A stretch of 64,000 nt of DNA from Cryptomeria japonica (lineage: Eukaryota; Streptophyta; Pinopsida; Cupressales; Cupressaceae). Below, one piece after another: positions 23,422 through 36,569 of the stretch; within the stretch, counting starts at the first letter, position 1, and each line of letters starts with the position of its first letter. Both the position numbers and the translations under genes were made by a program. A model generated the notes under the pieces. It worked only from the letters and a program-made list of their open reading frames with translations. It did not search any database and was not told the DNA's origin. The stretch is taken from NCBI RefSeq assembly GCF_030272615.1, contig NC_081409.1, forward strand, positions 649,668,468-649,732,467, in the 5' to 3' direction.

Positions 23422-25990
23422 TCATCCTCTCAGAAAACAATCTAGAACATTAATCAAAGCACTAGACATATATGCATGCACTTCAACTCCTTTGAGATCA
23501 GATGGCACCTGTTTACCTAGTGCACTGACTGCATCTTGTTGAGCTCCAAGAAAGGTGTCCATCCGGGGAGTAATTAGACTTTTCAGTTCTCTCACTCTGC
23601 TCAATATTTTCTTCTTTTCTCTATTCAATCCTTTTATTTTGTCAGTAAAATCCACTATTTGTGCTTCAAGGGAACTAGGAAAATTTGAATGAGGTGCAAA
23701 TGAATGACCTATACTAGCAAGCTTCCCTTCAAAATCTCTTATTTGCTTATCAATGTCAGTAGTAAACTTAGGAAAAAATAGACATGATTTAAATAATTTA
23801 CCACCTTCACTTAATGCATCCTTTGTACTCTTCACCACAATCTTCAAAACTTCTCTATCATCTTCAATTGCTTTCAGATAGGGTTGAAGTCTCATCTCAG
23901 TGAATTTATTCAAGAACTTTATGTCAGTCACTTTCTCTAATGACACAAAATCAAATTTTACCTTATTCAACATATCCTTAAGCTTACCGGATGGTGAGTC
24001 ATTTGAAATCTGCTTAAGGTCAGGCAAATTTTTTTCCAAAAATGCAGTAGCCAAAGATATCACCTCTTTCTCCTCAGATGCAGACTTGAGTAAGTCCTCA
24101 CTGGCCTTGATCTGTGCCAACTTCAATGCTTGAAGAGGGGACATGGTGCTTAAGTCTACCATACCATGAGAAAGATCATCATCAACTACAATTTGCTTTC
24201 CCTTGTCAGGGATAGTGGCTTTGGTCATGATTACCAGAGCTTTATCTGTTTGTCCTTCACCCTTCTCCTTCATCAATTCTGCATTTTTATCCTTATCACC
24301 TTTTTCATCAACTTTGTCATCATCTTTATTCTTTCCCATTTCACCTAACTCCTCAGCTATCATTTCTACAATTATTTCTATTTCAAAAGGATCCTGAATA
24401 GCATCACTAGAGTTATCCACAACTTGATTATCAAAGCCATCAACATGAGGTTGTCCAATCAAATCAATAGATGATTGATCTTATTGTTTACCGAAAACAT
24501 CTACAGATACATTTGGAATAGATGGAGTATCTTTAGGCTCAAAATTTGTTGCTTTCTCTTTCTGAATAATTTTTTCTTGAGAAGAGTCTGTCGGATTTAC
24601 ATCTACTCTTTGTTCAATCAAAAATTGTCTCAAAATTGTTTTAGTTTCTTTTACCACCTCATCTTTCTTTCCTATCATGAGCTTATTTACCCTTCTCTTG
24701 CTTCGGAATTTATCCTTGGCAAGTGTTAATAACCAAGCAACTTCATCTCTAGAAATAACAAAAGATATATTTACAAGCAAATACTCCTTTATTCTCTCAT
24801 CCTCGAGCGAAGTTGTATGTCTTCGTGCATCCAAAATGTTATACAAGCTCTTGGGGATCATAGATGATAATTCTATTAATACCTTACTAAATTTATCCAT
24901 ATATTCTAAATTGCCTCTTCAATTTCTCACTGATCTTTATCCTCAAAATTCTCATAGTATACAAAAACATTTTTGAAATTACCATCATTCAAAATTTAAT
25001 CAATTAGCTGTTGCAGAGTCAATGGGGGCACAATTTCACATGGGCTTTCTATCTTATTGGATTTGAGAGCCTCATCTATTCCAGACTTCTTCTTGCCAGG
25101 TCTAGCCTTTCCAAATGACCCTGCTTGAGGCTTATCTTTCTTAGCAGGAGGAGCATCACCGGATGTAGGCTTCCAGACTACCCTTGCATAAGTGGCAGTC
25201 TTATTTACTTGCCTTACCTCTTCATCTGACTCTGTTTCTTCTTCTACTATAGAATATTGTCTAGTAGGCTTCTCCTTCTTCCTTTTCTCTGCTCCACTGG
25301 TAGATACTGTTGGTTTAGGCTTAGGTGGAGGTACCGATTTTTGCACATCGGGGGTAGGTACTGATTTGGTAGGCTTGGCCTTCTAGATTGCTTGGAGGGA
25401 ACTGATTTATCTTGTGGCTTCACCACATCTTCCTCCTTTAAAATATTTTTTTCTCTTTTCTGTTGCACTGCTTCCTAGGTAATACCCATCTACTCTACAA
25501 GTTCCTCTACCTCCTTTCTCACTTTCCTCTTTCTTCTGGCATCAACAAACTTTTTAAGCAAGTTATTGATCTTTATCAACCATAAAATAAATTGTTTTCT
25601 CATATTTATCAACTATTTCCTTAGGAATTCTTTCTCGAGCTTTCATAGAGGCTTGAAAGGTCTTAAAATAGCCCCATAATGTGGATATTCTCATTGTGGC
25701 ATAACCTATGCCCCACAACCCTTCCTTAATTTGCATTGCCACTAGTTTTTCATAAGCCCATTGGACTTTTCCTTTTATTCCGGGGATCTCATTCAAGAAG
25801 TATAATACCAAACAAATAAGAAGGGACTCAAACTTGAAAGTGTGTTTCTTGTCCTGTTTAATCTTCTTCAAGATACTTATCAATTCATTCAAGAGAATTA
25901 TGCACAAATCATACCTTTTATCTTCCTTGAGCATTTGTAGTTATAACAAATTCTCAACCATAAAGTTTTCAGTTACACTGTTTTTAATCA
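23422..25990 (-). pseudogene. Element F ORF2: large unknown protein, homologue of the E ORF2
   Basis: Four consecutive minus-strand blocks (25934-25563, 25346-24996, 24900-24481, 24462-23422), separated by stops or frameshifts, form one long reading region ending just before the 3' LTR. They match element E ORF2 in order: FKFESLLICLVLYF with LKFGSLLVCMFFYF; IPKEIVDKYEKTIYFMVD with IPP-LVEKYKDNICFEVD; a TESDEE/TESDDA acidic patch in a Lys-rich linker; KFSKVLIELSSMIPKSLY with KFRLAPLELAKSLPSELY; and a C-terminal coiled-coil-like half. No signal peptide, membrane segment, zinc finger or polymerase motif is seen. Function unknown. The N-terminal ~170 residues of the E protein have no counterpart here because F is truncated. 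Confidence 0.75.
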
Positions 25991-26060
25991 ATTCTTTCAC
26001 CTGATTGCCAAACTGATACAGTAATCTTCCAGCTATCAACTGCGTGCTCGATCTAGATCT

Positions 26061-26764
26061 TTTGCAACCTTTCGCAACCGGTTACAAATCGCTGAAAGGG
26101 GGTTCTAAGGATTTGCATACACACAAGATTATTGCACACACATTTTCAGTACATTATCGACTATTTGTGGAGGTGGAAATCACCAAAAGCAAGGGGTTTG
26201 ACTAAGGCAAAACCCCATATAGCCACCTAGACACCCTTTTCCAAGTTGTAGGTGCAGGTGCAGAAATCCAACAGATGCATGAATTTTGGGACTGAAAGAA
26301 GACACAGAGACAACCTTAGTGCCAAAATTGATCTCAGATCACAGAGATAGGGGTGTGGCACCCTAGTCCTTAGGGTTTTACAGTTTTTTATGCCAGATCT
26401 ACATCTCAATCCCTTAGGACCTCATATTCAAAAATCCAGCCTTCTATTAGCATAAGGACCAGTCACCCAACACTGTGGTCCTGCCCATTCCACATTAGAT
26501 TTCAGCAGTAGGTGCACGTCTGAGCCTCTTTTCCAGTCCTACTTTCTATAACTCAATTTCAGTTTGCACAGAATTAACATTTTTTCAGTTTAAGTGTATT
26601 TCATTTCTCATCTCCTATCTTAGTTGATTGTTGCATCATATTTTGCATATCTACTCCTTATTTATGACAAAGTAATATAAACCCTAAGATTTATTCCTTG
26701 ACTCTCTCTTCCCTACAAGTAGTCAAAGCAAGATATCTCCATAGACTCTTTCGTATTCCACCAT
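26061..26764 (+). repeat. Ty3/gypsy LTR-like fragment
   Basis: Contains GTGGAGGTGGAAATCACC and GGGGTTTGACTAAGGCAAAA. A similar GTGGAGGT-GAAACACC ... GGATTTGACTAAGGCAA occurs on the minus strand near 27705-27750, and TTTGACTTAGGCAAATCCC near 61372. Such blocks resemble the middle of gypsy LTRs. No boundaries could be fixed. Confidence 0.35.
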
Positions 26765-27230
26765 GTGTACATGAGAGTGAGATTAGGTCTTAGTCACTTG
26801 ATTCCATTTTTGTGCATCACATCGACAGATACATTTGTATATCTAAGAGATAAGTTAGGGTATCTACCCCTCCTAATGAGAACTAGATACATTGAGATGC
26901 ATCAATCTGATGGACTTCATAGTCTTACCTTCTTATCCAAATTGATGAGCAGGTGCTGCTACTCAACTGGAGTAGTCAGTGTGTTGTTCAGATGTTCAAA
27001 TTTGTGAGTTTATCCTAAGGGGGAGAGATTGCCCATCTTCGAGGAGAGATGCATGACTTGTATGTATCTTTGGCATTGTTGTCAAAGGGGGAGAGAAGAA
27101 TGTGCAAACAAACCTTATCTTGGAAGCTTTGTGTGCATGATCTCAGGGGGAGAGTGATGGTTTTGATTTATTTCTTTGTATTGATTATTTTTCACATTCA
27201 TATGTTGCCATGAATACCAAAGGGGGATAT
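26765..27230 (+). pseudogene. Element J: terminal RNase H remnant and multiple polypurine tracts
   Basis: Near 26820-26870 the frame reads STDTFVYLRDKLGYLPL, matching the extreme C-terminus of copia RNase H (compare TTFVHLRGELGVLPL in B). It is followed by four purine tracts (about 27017, 27083, 27147 and 27219) spread over 210 bp. The last, with ATACCAAA before it and TTTGGTAT after it, marks the 3' LTR start. All upstream parts of this element are missing. Confidence 0.7.
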
Positions 27231-29696
27231 TTTTGGTATAGAGGAGGGGATTTGTCACCTCCAAGATGATATATCTCAGACAACAAATCGATCCATCGCT
27301 ACCTCACTCGAACTGATGCTAAGGTGAGCCAGGGGATAAAAATAACAAACTAGAAAAACCACCCGCAACCTTAGATTCTTAGACGACCTTATCAAGCCTC
27401 TATCCAAAGGACAAGCACATATAGATGGGATACCAGTGCAATGCACTTTTGTCCTATGTAGATGAAGTGCAGAGGCCATATAGAAAGTGCAGGACACGGG
27501 TGCAATGTGATGAAAGTGCAGAAAGCTATGAAACCAAGCTAATAGATGCAAAATATGAAATGATTAGGATAAAGTAAAGAGGAAAAGATAAAAGGAACTC
27601 ACAACCAGTCCATGATTGGATCCTCCCACAATAAAATAACTTTCCCACAATTATAAACCTACACACAAGCTAGAAAGGAAAAATGTTTGGGGCTGCTTGG
27701 GGACTTGCCTTAGTCAAATCCCTTTTTTGGTGTTTCTACCTCCACAGATGGCCATATCGATTGATAGAATAAAAGATAAATACAAGATAAGATAAATGAT
27801 AAATGATAAATGGTAGAAGAGGGATATGATAAATCCCAAGATGCCCAAAGATAGGATAAATAGATAGATATTACCAAAGAGGCTAGAGAAAGCCAAGTGA
27901 GTTGCAAAATAAATACTGTGAGAGCTTGAGAGTGATTTAGCAAAAGAGAGACTGTTGTAGCAAGAAAGAGAGGTTGTGAGAGCCCAAAGAATAAGAGAGA
28001 TTATATGGAGGAACTAGAGAGCTTGAAAGGAGAGAAATGATAGATTTAAAATGAGAGGAGGAGGGAAATAAGGGCTAACAAGTTGTTTGAAAGATTCGGG
28101 GCCATTTCCACCGACACGCGCAAGTGACAAGTGGAAAGGCACTCAGAACCATCATTCAAACATTACGACGTTGCGGGATGAATGTTGATGCCACAAGGGA
28201 GCTATTGAAAATGGGGTCTTGAGAATCTTGAGAGGGAAAAGGCTGATGCAAGGGTTGAAGTGAGCCTACCCAAGTGTTAGGGGAATGGAAACCAAAGTGG
28301 TTACCAAAGATGTAGGTCAAATTACAAGGGGTATGCAATTTTAAACACTAGTGTTGATTATTGTTGTTGCTAGGATATGTTGTTGTCATTGATGCTAACA
28401 TATTCTTGTGTTCTTGCATTCCGATATTGTAGAGAGTTGGTTTGGCTGTTTAAGTTGGGTGTTACAGATGTGCTTGTGAGGATTTTTTTATTTCATTAAT
28501 GAAGTATCTCTAGTGATTCAGTGTTGGTTTCATGATGCTATGTGGTGACTTGATCGAGTTATGGATTCTGGTATGAGGATTGGTTTTTCAGTGTTCAGTG
28601 TTGTAGTGTTATGGTATTTGTTCCATTGTGCTCTAGAATGATTACATCTTTAGTTACAGATTTGGGAGAGTGTTTGGGATGTTAATGTGTATCTTCAATT
28701 TAGATGGTTCATGATTGTTTGCTCCACAAGTTATCTTTCTAGTCCCAGTTGCTGCTATTGAGTGTTCTTGAGTATTAGCATGTTGATCAATGGAGATTTG
28801 ATTAAGTGGTGTTGGTGCAACTATTACAAATGATTCTAATGTTCTTATTGATGTTTCCTAATCATGTCCTATTTATTGTTCTGGTCTACATTGATCATTG
28901 TGCATGTCATTGAGGGTCTTATGGGTCCGGTGATGTTCTTCGTGTTATGCAACATTTTTGGTGGTGTAACATGTTGCGGATGATCTTGGAGAGATTTTTG
29001 GTGGTGTTGCATGTTCATAGATTTGATTTGGGTCCATGCTATATCATCTTGGAATTGTATTGGTTCTGTGGTTGATCTATGTATCGTGTGATGTAATTTT
29101 CTAATTAGGTCTTAAGGGTTGAGCCGACCTTGTAGTCAAGGTTGATAATTTGTTTAAATAGGTGTCATATTCATGTAATTTGGATATTGGTGTCGTGTCT
29201 GCATTATTAGAGAGTGGTGTATGTGTGAACAAGCAAACTCATCTTTTCGATAAAAAGTGTAGAGCAGAGAGTGTTGCAGGGCATACAAGCTTAACTGGAA
29301 CTGTCATCAGGTATTTGGAGATGTTATTCTTTCAGCTCATGTAATCTGGATTGTTGTCCCATCTTTGTAAGGAAGTGAGCCTTCCTCAGGGTTGTAGCCC
29401 TTCTTATTTTGAGCAGTGGGCTCTAAGAAGTGTGCCTGAGTGCATGTGCATTCCCCATTGTAATATTTACACATACTACTGCAGAGTATCATTTTATTGT
29501 GGGTAGGTTCCCACCATGGTTTTTCCCTTAACCAGGTTTTCCACATCAAAATCTTGGAGTTATGTGTGTTGTTTTTATTGCTCTTATCTTTGTTCTTCCT
29601 TCAATTGATCATATTTAAAGTTGTGATTAAATTGTTAAATCCGGTGAAAATTGATTCACCCCCTCTCTCAGTTTTCCTTCATTGTTGTTTCCAACA
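27231..29696 (+). repeat. Element J 3' LTR, interrupted by a gypsy LTR-like insert
   Basis: The LTR starts near 27231 (TTTTGGTATAG) and ends TTTCCAACA at 29696. Its right part (about 28352-29696) has the usual order: TGTTGTTGTCATTGATG early, then GTGGGTAGGTTCCCACCATGG (about 29498) and CACCCCCTCTCTCAG near the end. Between about 27245 and 28345 lies unrelated minus-strand sequence, taken as an insert. The two parts might instead be separate LTR fragments. Confidence 0.5.
27245..28345 (-). mobile_element. Ty3/gypsy LTR-like insert (probable solo LTR)
   Basis: On the minus strand it has GTGGAGGTAGAAACACC and GGGATTTGACTAAGGCAAGT, similar to 26160-26230. It is rich in CTCTC and TATTTATC runs, with no coding potential. 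No target duplication was identified and the boundaries are estimates. Confidence 0.4.
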
Positions 29697-30176
29697 AACA
29701 AGAATAGATAATTTCACAACTTAAGAAAGAAAATAATGATTTGAGGGAAACATTGAGAGCATCTTCAGGCAAGGACCTCTTATTGGAAGCAAAGGCTACA
29801 AATTCAAAGTTACAAACTGATGTTATTTCTGATAAAAAGAAAAGAGAAGAACCAAAGAGGCAATTAGTCAAAGCTCAACAAGAAAATGTATCTTTGAAAA
29901 CAAAACTCAAAATTAGTAAGTTCAAAATGGTTCAAAATATTATGAAAGCTAAATATGAACGAATGTTGTCTCATTTGCACTTCCTTTGAACAAGGTACTA
30001 AGAGATTATCTAAATCATTGAAAGACAAAGAAAAGTAGAGCTTCATTTAAATCTTGTGATAAAATATTTGTCTAAAAAGTAGAAATTACTTTATTGCTTA
30101 GATAAGATTTCTGAGAATGTCAAGGATGAAGTGGCTTGAAGCCATGGGCCAACATGATGAATGAGTTGGAGATCAC
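29697..30176 (+). pseudogene. Left half of an older coiled-coil ORF, split by element G
   Basis: From about 29709 the frame reads SQLKKENNDLRETL, then a Lys/Glu/Gln-rich helix (KREEPKRQLVKAQQENVSLK) to a stop at 29987, a typical coiled coil. Decayed sequence continues to WANMMNELEIT, where element G interrupts the reading at the ATCAC duplication. The frame resumes at 58413 as VSEVDALLIGHHKFHG. The ORF follows directly after the element J LTR. No zinc knuckle or enzyme motif is seen and no family is recognised. It may be the ORF of yet another element. Confidence 0.5.
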
Positions 30177-31380
30177 TATTGGAATCCAAGAACACTAAGA
30201 GGGGGGTGAATCGGTGTTCTAGCATTTTGAGTATTTTTAACCTTATTAACACAATAACTTAGCAATCGGTAAACATAAAAGCATATAGCAATAAGAAACA
30301 ATGCAATCACAAAGATGAGCACCATAACACCACATATTTATACGTGGAAAACCTCAAAGAGAAAAAACCATGGTGGGATTGGAGACCCACAATATCTATC
30401 CATTGATCAGATGAATAAATATTACAATAAGGGGCCTACACATGCAGGAAGGCCAACAACCTAGACCACATTTCTCATCACAAAAGGAGCCTCACTAACT
30501 ATAGAAAACATCAGACAACAATCCAAAATGAAGATTGAACTGCAAGTATAGCATCTTCTATGCCTGAGTACAAATCCGGTTAAGCTCAATACCGGAGTTC
30601 TTAAACCTCTTCCACAAACCCAATTCAATCACCTATGATCGACCAAAACCTCTGCATATTATTATAGTATTATTTGCATACAGATAATCCCATTACCTTA
30701 ATCCCATACCATGACCTAAAAAGAGATCTTACATCATATTTATATCAACCTGAAACCTAAACAATTAGATCGACCACATAAAAGATAATACAATAGATCC
30801 ATTACATAATCCAACAAACCAATGATAAACCAAGTCATCCTAAGATCGAAACAACATAAACCAAACAATAAGTCCAACCGGTGATGCATCGGGAGCATCA
30901 ACCAACACGTTGCATAAACCGTACCATAACCTAACATAATAACCATCAAACCTATAATAGGTCACCATAAGCCAAACAAAACACCACAAACAACTAGAAC
31001 ACGAACATGATAACCATCAGCATCCTGATAACCTTCTAGAAGGTACAACAACACCACTTAGCACATGCATCAAAAGATCTTCAATAAAGCTCTCTCGGTA
31101 GAACCCTTACCGGTGACCAAAAGGTTTACTAGAACAAATGATAGCTCCTAAGTCATCAAATAGAGAACCAATTGATCCTGATACACATTTGAATAACATG
31201 AATGATAGATCCAAACCAATTCCACAAACTGAAGCATATCGAAGCATACCGGATCAATATCATAATCCAACCACTCTACCAGAACCTACCAGAAACTGAT
31301 AAACAAGAAAAATAGTCGGTGCTCCCATCAATGACAAAACATCAATGCAACACATAATCAATTCCTCCAATTTTCCAACA
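30177..31380 (-). repeat. Element G 3' LTR
   Basis: On the minus strand it starts TGTTGGAAAATTGGAGG and ends GGATTCCAATA (CA changed to TA). It has the conserved GTGGGTCTCCAATCCCACCATGG block. It aligns with 49320-49659 joined to 57561-58407. Confidence 0.9.
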
Positions 31381-31737
31381 ATCTCCCCCTTTGGCATTGA
31401 TGGCAACACTAGACGTGAAAAAAATTCAAGTGCCAAGAAATGCCAAACAAGTCTCCCCTAAAGGAAGACAACCAACAATCTCCCATAAGATGATATTACA
31501 ATGAAGTTAACAAACTCCCCCTATGAATGATATCCCTATTAAGCTCTACTTTTCACATATATCTCTCCCCCTTTGACATCAATGCCAAAAAGCAGACATG
31601 AATATCAAAGAAAAATCATAAATCCACTGAACCACACAGCTGACTACTCCCCTTGAGTAGTAGCACCAACACATCAATCCAAAATGAATGATAGCACTGA
31701 TAAATGCATACCAGACTGATGCCAATAAACATCACTC
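31381..31737 (-). other. Element G multiple polypurine tract region
   Basis: On the minus strand AAAGGGGGAGAT directly precedes the LTR (31381-31392), with further tracts near 31525 (TAGGGGGAG) and 31565-31580 (TCAAAGGGGGAGAG). Confidence 0.75.
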
Positions 31738-32060
31738 AAGTCTCTACCGGAGGGGCAGAAACTCCCAAACTATCTCTCAAGTACTCAAATGGTTCCTCAA
31801 ACCAATCTGACTTCATTTGCTTCCACCTTCTCCTTCAGAAAATTATACTTGATATAAATCCGCTTTGTCTTAGAATGAAATACCAAATTCTTTGATATGT
31901 CAATAGCAGCAGAGTTATCATAGTGAATAACTACCGATTCATTACAATCTACCCTTATATCATTCAACATTTTCTTCATCCATAGAACTTGTGTATAGTT
32001 AGTAGCAGCAACAACATACTCAACTTTAGTAGTAGAAAAAGAGGTGCATGGCCTATCCCA
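31738..32060 (-). pseudogene. Element G RNase H C-terminal remnant
   Basis: The minus strand from 32060 reads FSTTKVEYVVAATNYTQ, WMKKMLNDIRVDCNE, HYDNSAAIDISKNLVFHSK and YIKYNFLKEKVEANE, then after a shift EPFEYLRDSLGV, the end of copia RNase H. It is cut at 32060 by element D, and the sequence resumes at 47193. The upstream RNase H and most of the RT are missing, so a deletion happened in G apart from the D insertion. Confidence 0.85.
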
Positions 32061-33233
32061 TGTTGGCATTATAGATGAATTGATTATGTGTTGCATTGAT
32101 GTTTTGTCATTGATGTCAACACTAGCTGTTATGGTTGGTTACCGACAGATAGGTTTTGGTTACCGATAGAAGATCTAGTGTTACTGGCAGAAGGGACTAT
32201 CTGTTGGACACTTACGACATGTTTGGATCAATGGAGTATGTTTGATTTTATGTGTTACATGTTCCTAGAGCATGTTTTGGTCAGTTGGTATTGACTTGGA
32301 AATCAGATGCTATCATAAACTCTTGTAAACCCATATCGGTATTGGTTTAAGGTTTAACCGAAAGAGCTTTCATTGAGGAAACTTGACATGATGCATAAGT
32401 GGTATTGGTGCGGCTTCTAGATGGACTTCAAGATGCTAAAGATGTTCTTTGATCGTGCCTCAACTGAATGAAGACATTGTTTTGGCATGGTGGACCCATA
32501 ATAGGTTTGGTACCTATCTAGGTTATGGATCGTTATCATGTTAACGTGTACTCTACACGTTACCGGGATGTTTCGGGATGTTCTATGGATTGATTTTTTT
32601 TTTTTGGTCTTAAGCCAATATGGCATATCATTGTAATATGGATTTATGTAATGATCTTATTATAATATCTTTTAGGTGGCTGACCTAATCATATGTGAAT
32701 GAGATTTGGTCGATCATAGGTGATCAAATTGGGATTAAGGAAGAGGTCAAAGGCCTCTGGTATTGAGCTTAACCGGGACTATAATCAGGCATGGTAGATG
32801 CTATCTCTGACAGTTCATTATTATGGATTGTTGTCCATTTATCTTGAGATGGTTATTACCTCTCTGTAGTCAGTGACTTTTGTAATCAGCAGTATGCTCT
32901 AGGCAGTCTGCCTTCTTGCATGTGCAGGCCCCTCATTGTATCACATACTTTCTGCAGAAGTATCATCTGACTGTGGGTAGGCTTCCCACCGTGGTTTTTC
33001 CCTTTCTGGGTTTTCGACATACAAATCATGGTGTTATGTGGTATGGTTCCATTGTGTTGATTATCTATTTTATTATTAAGTTTCATTGCTTACCATTATC
33101 TATTTCTACTATTTTGGTAATTGATGTTTATATGCTCTGGTTTAAGGTTATTAAGTGGATTCATTGATATAATTTGTTAACAACTGATTCACCCCCCCCC
33201 CCCCCTCTCGATTTTTCACCGATTATCCTAACA
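32061..33233 (+). repeat. Element D 5' LTR
   Basis: TGTTGGCATTATAGATG...TCCTAACA. Carries the conserved CTGTGGGTAGGCTTCCCACC block (about 32971) and a run of about 14 C near 33192-33205, longer than the run in the 3' LTR. Confidence 0.93.
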
Positions 33234-33235
33234 AT

Positions 33236-33247
33236 TGGTATCAGAGC
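33236..33247 (+). other. Element D primer binding site
   Basis: TGGTATCAGAGC, two bases after the LTR; exact initiator-tRNA-Met type. Confidence 0.9.
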
Positions 33248-33291
33248 TTTGGTCCTCTTTTGCAGAAGCTTAACCGCTTGAGGTAGATCCT

Positions 33292-36200
33292 ATGGCAGCT
33301 AACACTTCAAATCCACCGGCAACTATTTTCAGAAGAGAAATCCCTAAGCTTGATGGAACAAATTATGGAATATGGAAGATTCGAATGGAGACTCATCTTA
33401 TATGTCTTGGCAAGGATATTTGTGAGATCATTGTGAAAGGATACACACCTTATGATCCGACATCCGACAATCCTTCTCCTGCAGACCTGGACAAGAAAAT
33501 TGAAAATGATTGCAGAACTAGAAAAGTCCTCTTGTGTGCACTTATTGATCAAAAAATCATGGGATTGACTGATAAATCATTAGCAAAGGTTATGTGGGAT
33601 AAATTTTAAACTCTGAATGAAGGTGATCCTAGTGTCAAAATTTCTAAACTTGACGGTTACCAAGTAAGATATGAAAACTTGAAGATGGAAGATAATGAAA
33701 GAATTGATGTGTTTATGGAAAGAGTAAATGAGATTTTAATGGGAATTCAATGTTGTGGAACATCTCTAAGTGAAGATGAAATAGTTTCCAAAGTCTTGAG
33801 AGCCCTTCCACCATCTTACAAGATGAAGGCAACTACAATTAATGAGTTGAGAACAATGGCAAACACTTCAGTTAACATAAACATTCTGATTGGGAAATTA
33901 TCTGCTTTTGAGCTTGAAGAATTTGGATCTTCTGAAGCTGCAAAATCTGAACCTGCTTTTCATGCATCATCATCTACTAGAAAAAGTGATTGGAAAGCCT
34001 TATATGCAAAAGAATTGGAAGATATGAGGAAAGAAGATGAAGAATTTGAGAAACTTGAAGGCTTATTTGCTAGAAAAGTACCTAAAGGGCCGACATGAAG
34101 TAAGTATGAAGGAAAAGCACATTTTAAATGTTTTGCATGTAATAAGATTGGTCATTTCGCATCTAGATGTCCTGAAAGGAATGCAAGATTTGAGGAAAGA
34201 GTTAAGAAATATTTTAAGCCTAACCAGGACATATATAGATTCAAGAAAAGTAAACAATGCTACATAGCGGATGAGGAAGGAGTAACTGATGACTCTGGGG
34301 ATGAACCGACATAAGACTTTACTAGTGGATCCGATAGTCAAAAGGAATGGGTGTTCTATTCTTTAAAGGAAGATGATCCAAAACTAGTTATCATGAATGA
34401 AGAAAAGGCCCTGGAAGCAAAAGTTGAAGATAAGGATGAATGGTTAATTAATAGTGGATGCTCACATCATATGACTAGATATAAAAGAAAATTTTTGTCC
34501 TTGCAAGAATACAATGGCAGTCAAGTCATATTTGGAGATGACAAAGCATGTATGATCAAAGGTAGAGGTATTATTTCTTTGAATGGAAAGAATAATACTG
34601 ATAATGTATATTATGTAGAAGGTTTAAAGCATAATCTTTTGAGTGTTGGTCAATTGGTGGACAAGGGTTTACAACTTTAGTTTAAAGATAAAAAATGCAA
34701 AATCATTAACAAGATTGATTTGGAGATTGCAACCGGTATTCAGACTGGAGGTAACATCTTTCACTTGAACGCTGGTAATAAGACATGTTTGATTGCTCAT
34801 ATTGATGAGAGTTGGTTATGGCATAAGAGGTTATGTCATGTTAATTTTGATTGTATTGTTAAAATCAGTTCAACTAAGGCAGTTAGAGATATACCTAAGA
34901 TTATGAAGCCTCATAATCCGGTATGTAAGGAATGTCAATTGGAAAAGCAAGTTAGAACTTCTTTTAAGAGCATACATGATAAATCTAATGATGTACTTGA
35001 TTTGATTCACACTGACTTATGTGGTCCTGCAAGGACTGGAAGCTTTCAAAGTGATAGGTATTTCATGTTGATAATTGATGACTATTATAGAATGATGTGG
35101 GTGACTTTTCTTAGGGAGAAGTCTGAAGCCTTTGAGAAATTCAAGATCTATAAAGCAAATGTTGAAATAGAAACTGGATTCAAAATCAAATGTCTAAGAT
35201 CAAATCAAGGCAGTGAGTTCACTTCTCATGAATTTAACAGATATTGTGAGACAAATAGAATTAGGAGACAGTTATCTGCACCTTGTACTCCTCAACATAA
35301 TGGAGTAGTGGAAAGAAAGAACATAACCATTTTCATGCAGCAAGATCTATGAGGATGGAAGACAAATTGCCTCACATCTACTAGATAGAAGCAAAGAGTA
35401 CATCAGTCTACACATTCAACAGAGTTCACATCAAAGGTGAAACCGATAAGACCCCTTATGAATTATGGTTTGGACATATAGCTTCCGTTAAACATTTCAG
35501 AATTTTTGGAACTAAATTCTATATCAAAAGAGATGATTCAATTGAGAAGTTTGATCCTAGATGTGATTAAGGGATATTTCTTGGTTATTTAATTCAAAGA
35601 AAAGCATATAAATGTTATAACAAAAGATTATAGAAAATTGTGGAGAGCGCTAATGTGAAAGTGGATGAGCAATACATAAATCAATCCAGATCATATGATA
35701 GGGAACTGGCACTGAAAATGATTATAACTGAACCGACAATGCCTCAACCATTACAGGAAACTGAGATAGTTACACTGATACAATTAGAAAATTCAATTGT
35801 GACTGATGATCAGAGAAGTGAACTTGAAGTTTAGAAGACACCAAGGTATGTAAGATTAAATCATTCTAAATATCAAATCATTGGAGATAGGAATAAGGGA
35901 GTTATGACAAGAAGAAGACTGGCAAATTAAGAGGTATGTCTTATTTCTCAAATTGAACCAGCATCTGTTATTGAAGCTTGTAAAGATGAACATTGGTTAA
36001 AGGCTATGGAAGATGAATTAGATCAGATAGAGAAAAATGAGACTTGGACTTTAGTTCCCCAGCCTAAAAATAAGAATGTTATTGGAACTAAATGGGTTTT
36101 TAGGAATAAACTGAATGAGGATGGTCAAGTTGTAAGAAACAAGGCTAGATTGGTTTGTAAAGGATATTTTCAAATGGAAGGAGTTGATTATGGTGAAACA

Positions 36201-36569
36201 TTTGCACCTATAGCTATAATTGAAGCTGTTAGACTATTTCTTACCTACACAGCTTCTAAGAACTATAAGGTTTATCAAATGGATGTTAAATGTGCATTTT
36301 TTGATGGTGAACTTGAGGAAGAAGTATACATTGAGCAACCTGATGGATTTTCACTAACAAATGATAAATATATGGTTTGGAGATTGAATAAAGCTTTATA
36401 TGGATTGAAACAAGCTCCTAGAGCTTGGTATGCAAGATTGGATAAATATCTTTTAAAGCTTGGTTTTACTAAAGGCAGTGTTGATAGTAATTTATATTAT
36501 AAGATCACTGATGATGATATTCTGATTATTGAAGTATTTGTTGATGATATCATTTTTGGAGGAGAAGAT
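33292..36569 (+). pseudogene. Element D gag-pol, 5' part (Gag to RT palm), broken
   Basis: Start ATG 33292 (MAANTSNPPATIFRREIPKL). One frame runs to about 35330 with stops at 33607, 34096, near 34312 and at 34678, then shifts by one base near 35330. Gag (LDGTNYGIWKIRMETHL) is the standard copia type. The zinc knuckle CFACNKIGHFASRC is intact. The protease reads INSGCSHHM, with the catalytic Asp changed to Asn. Integrase keeps HTDLCGP and the Glu (VVERKN) but has RSNQGSEF, with the second Asp changed to Asn. RT is well preserved: [58 protein letters not shown] and [11 protein letters not shown], where element E interrupts. Confidence 0.93.

Larger units (their letters stand above)
21987..26060 (-). 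mobile_element. Element F: 3' half of a copia-type element carrying the ORF2 family
   Basis: Read on the minus strand, the last ~2.9 kb of internal sequence leads into a polypurine tract and a 1,154-bp 3' LTR. The internal part encodes no pol, only a long ORF homologous to ORF2 of element E. The match ends near 26060 at a junction with unrelated gypsy LTR-like sequence, so the 5' half is missing. The right boundary is approximate. Confidence 0.8.
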
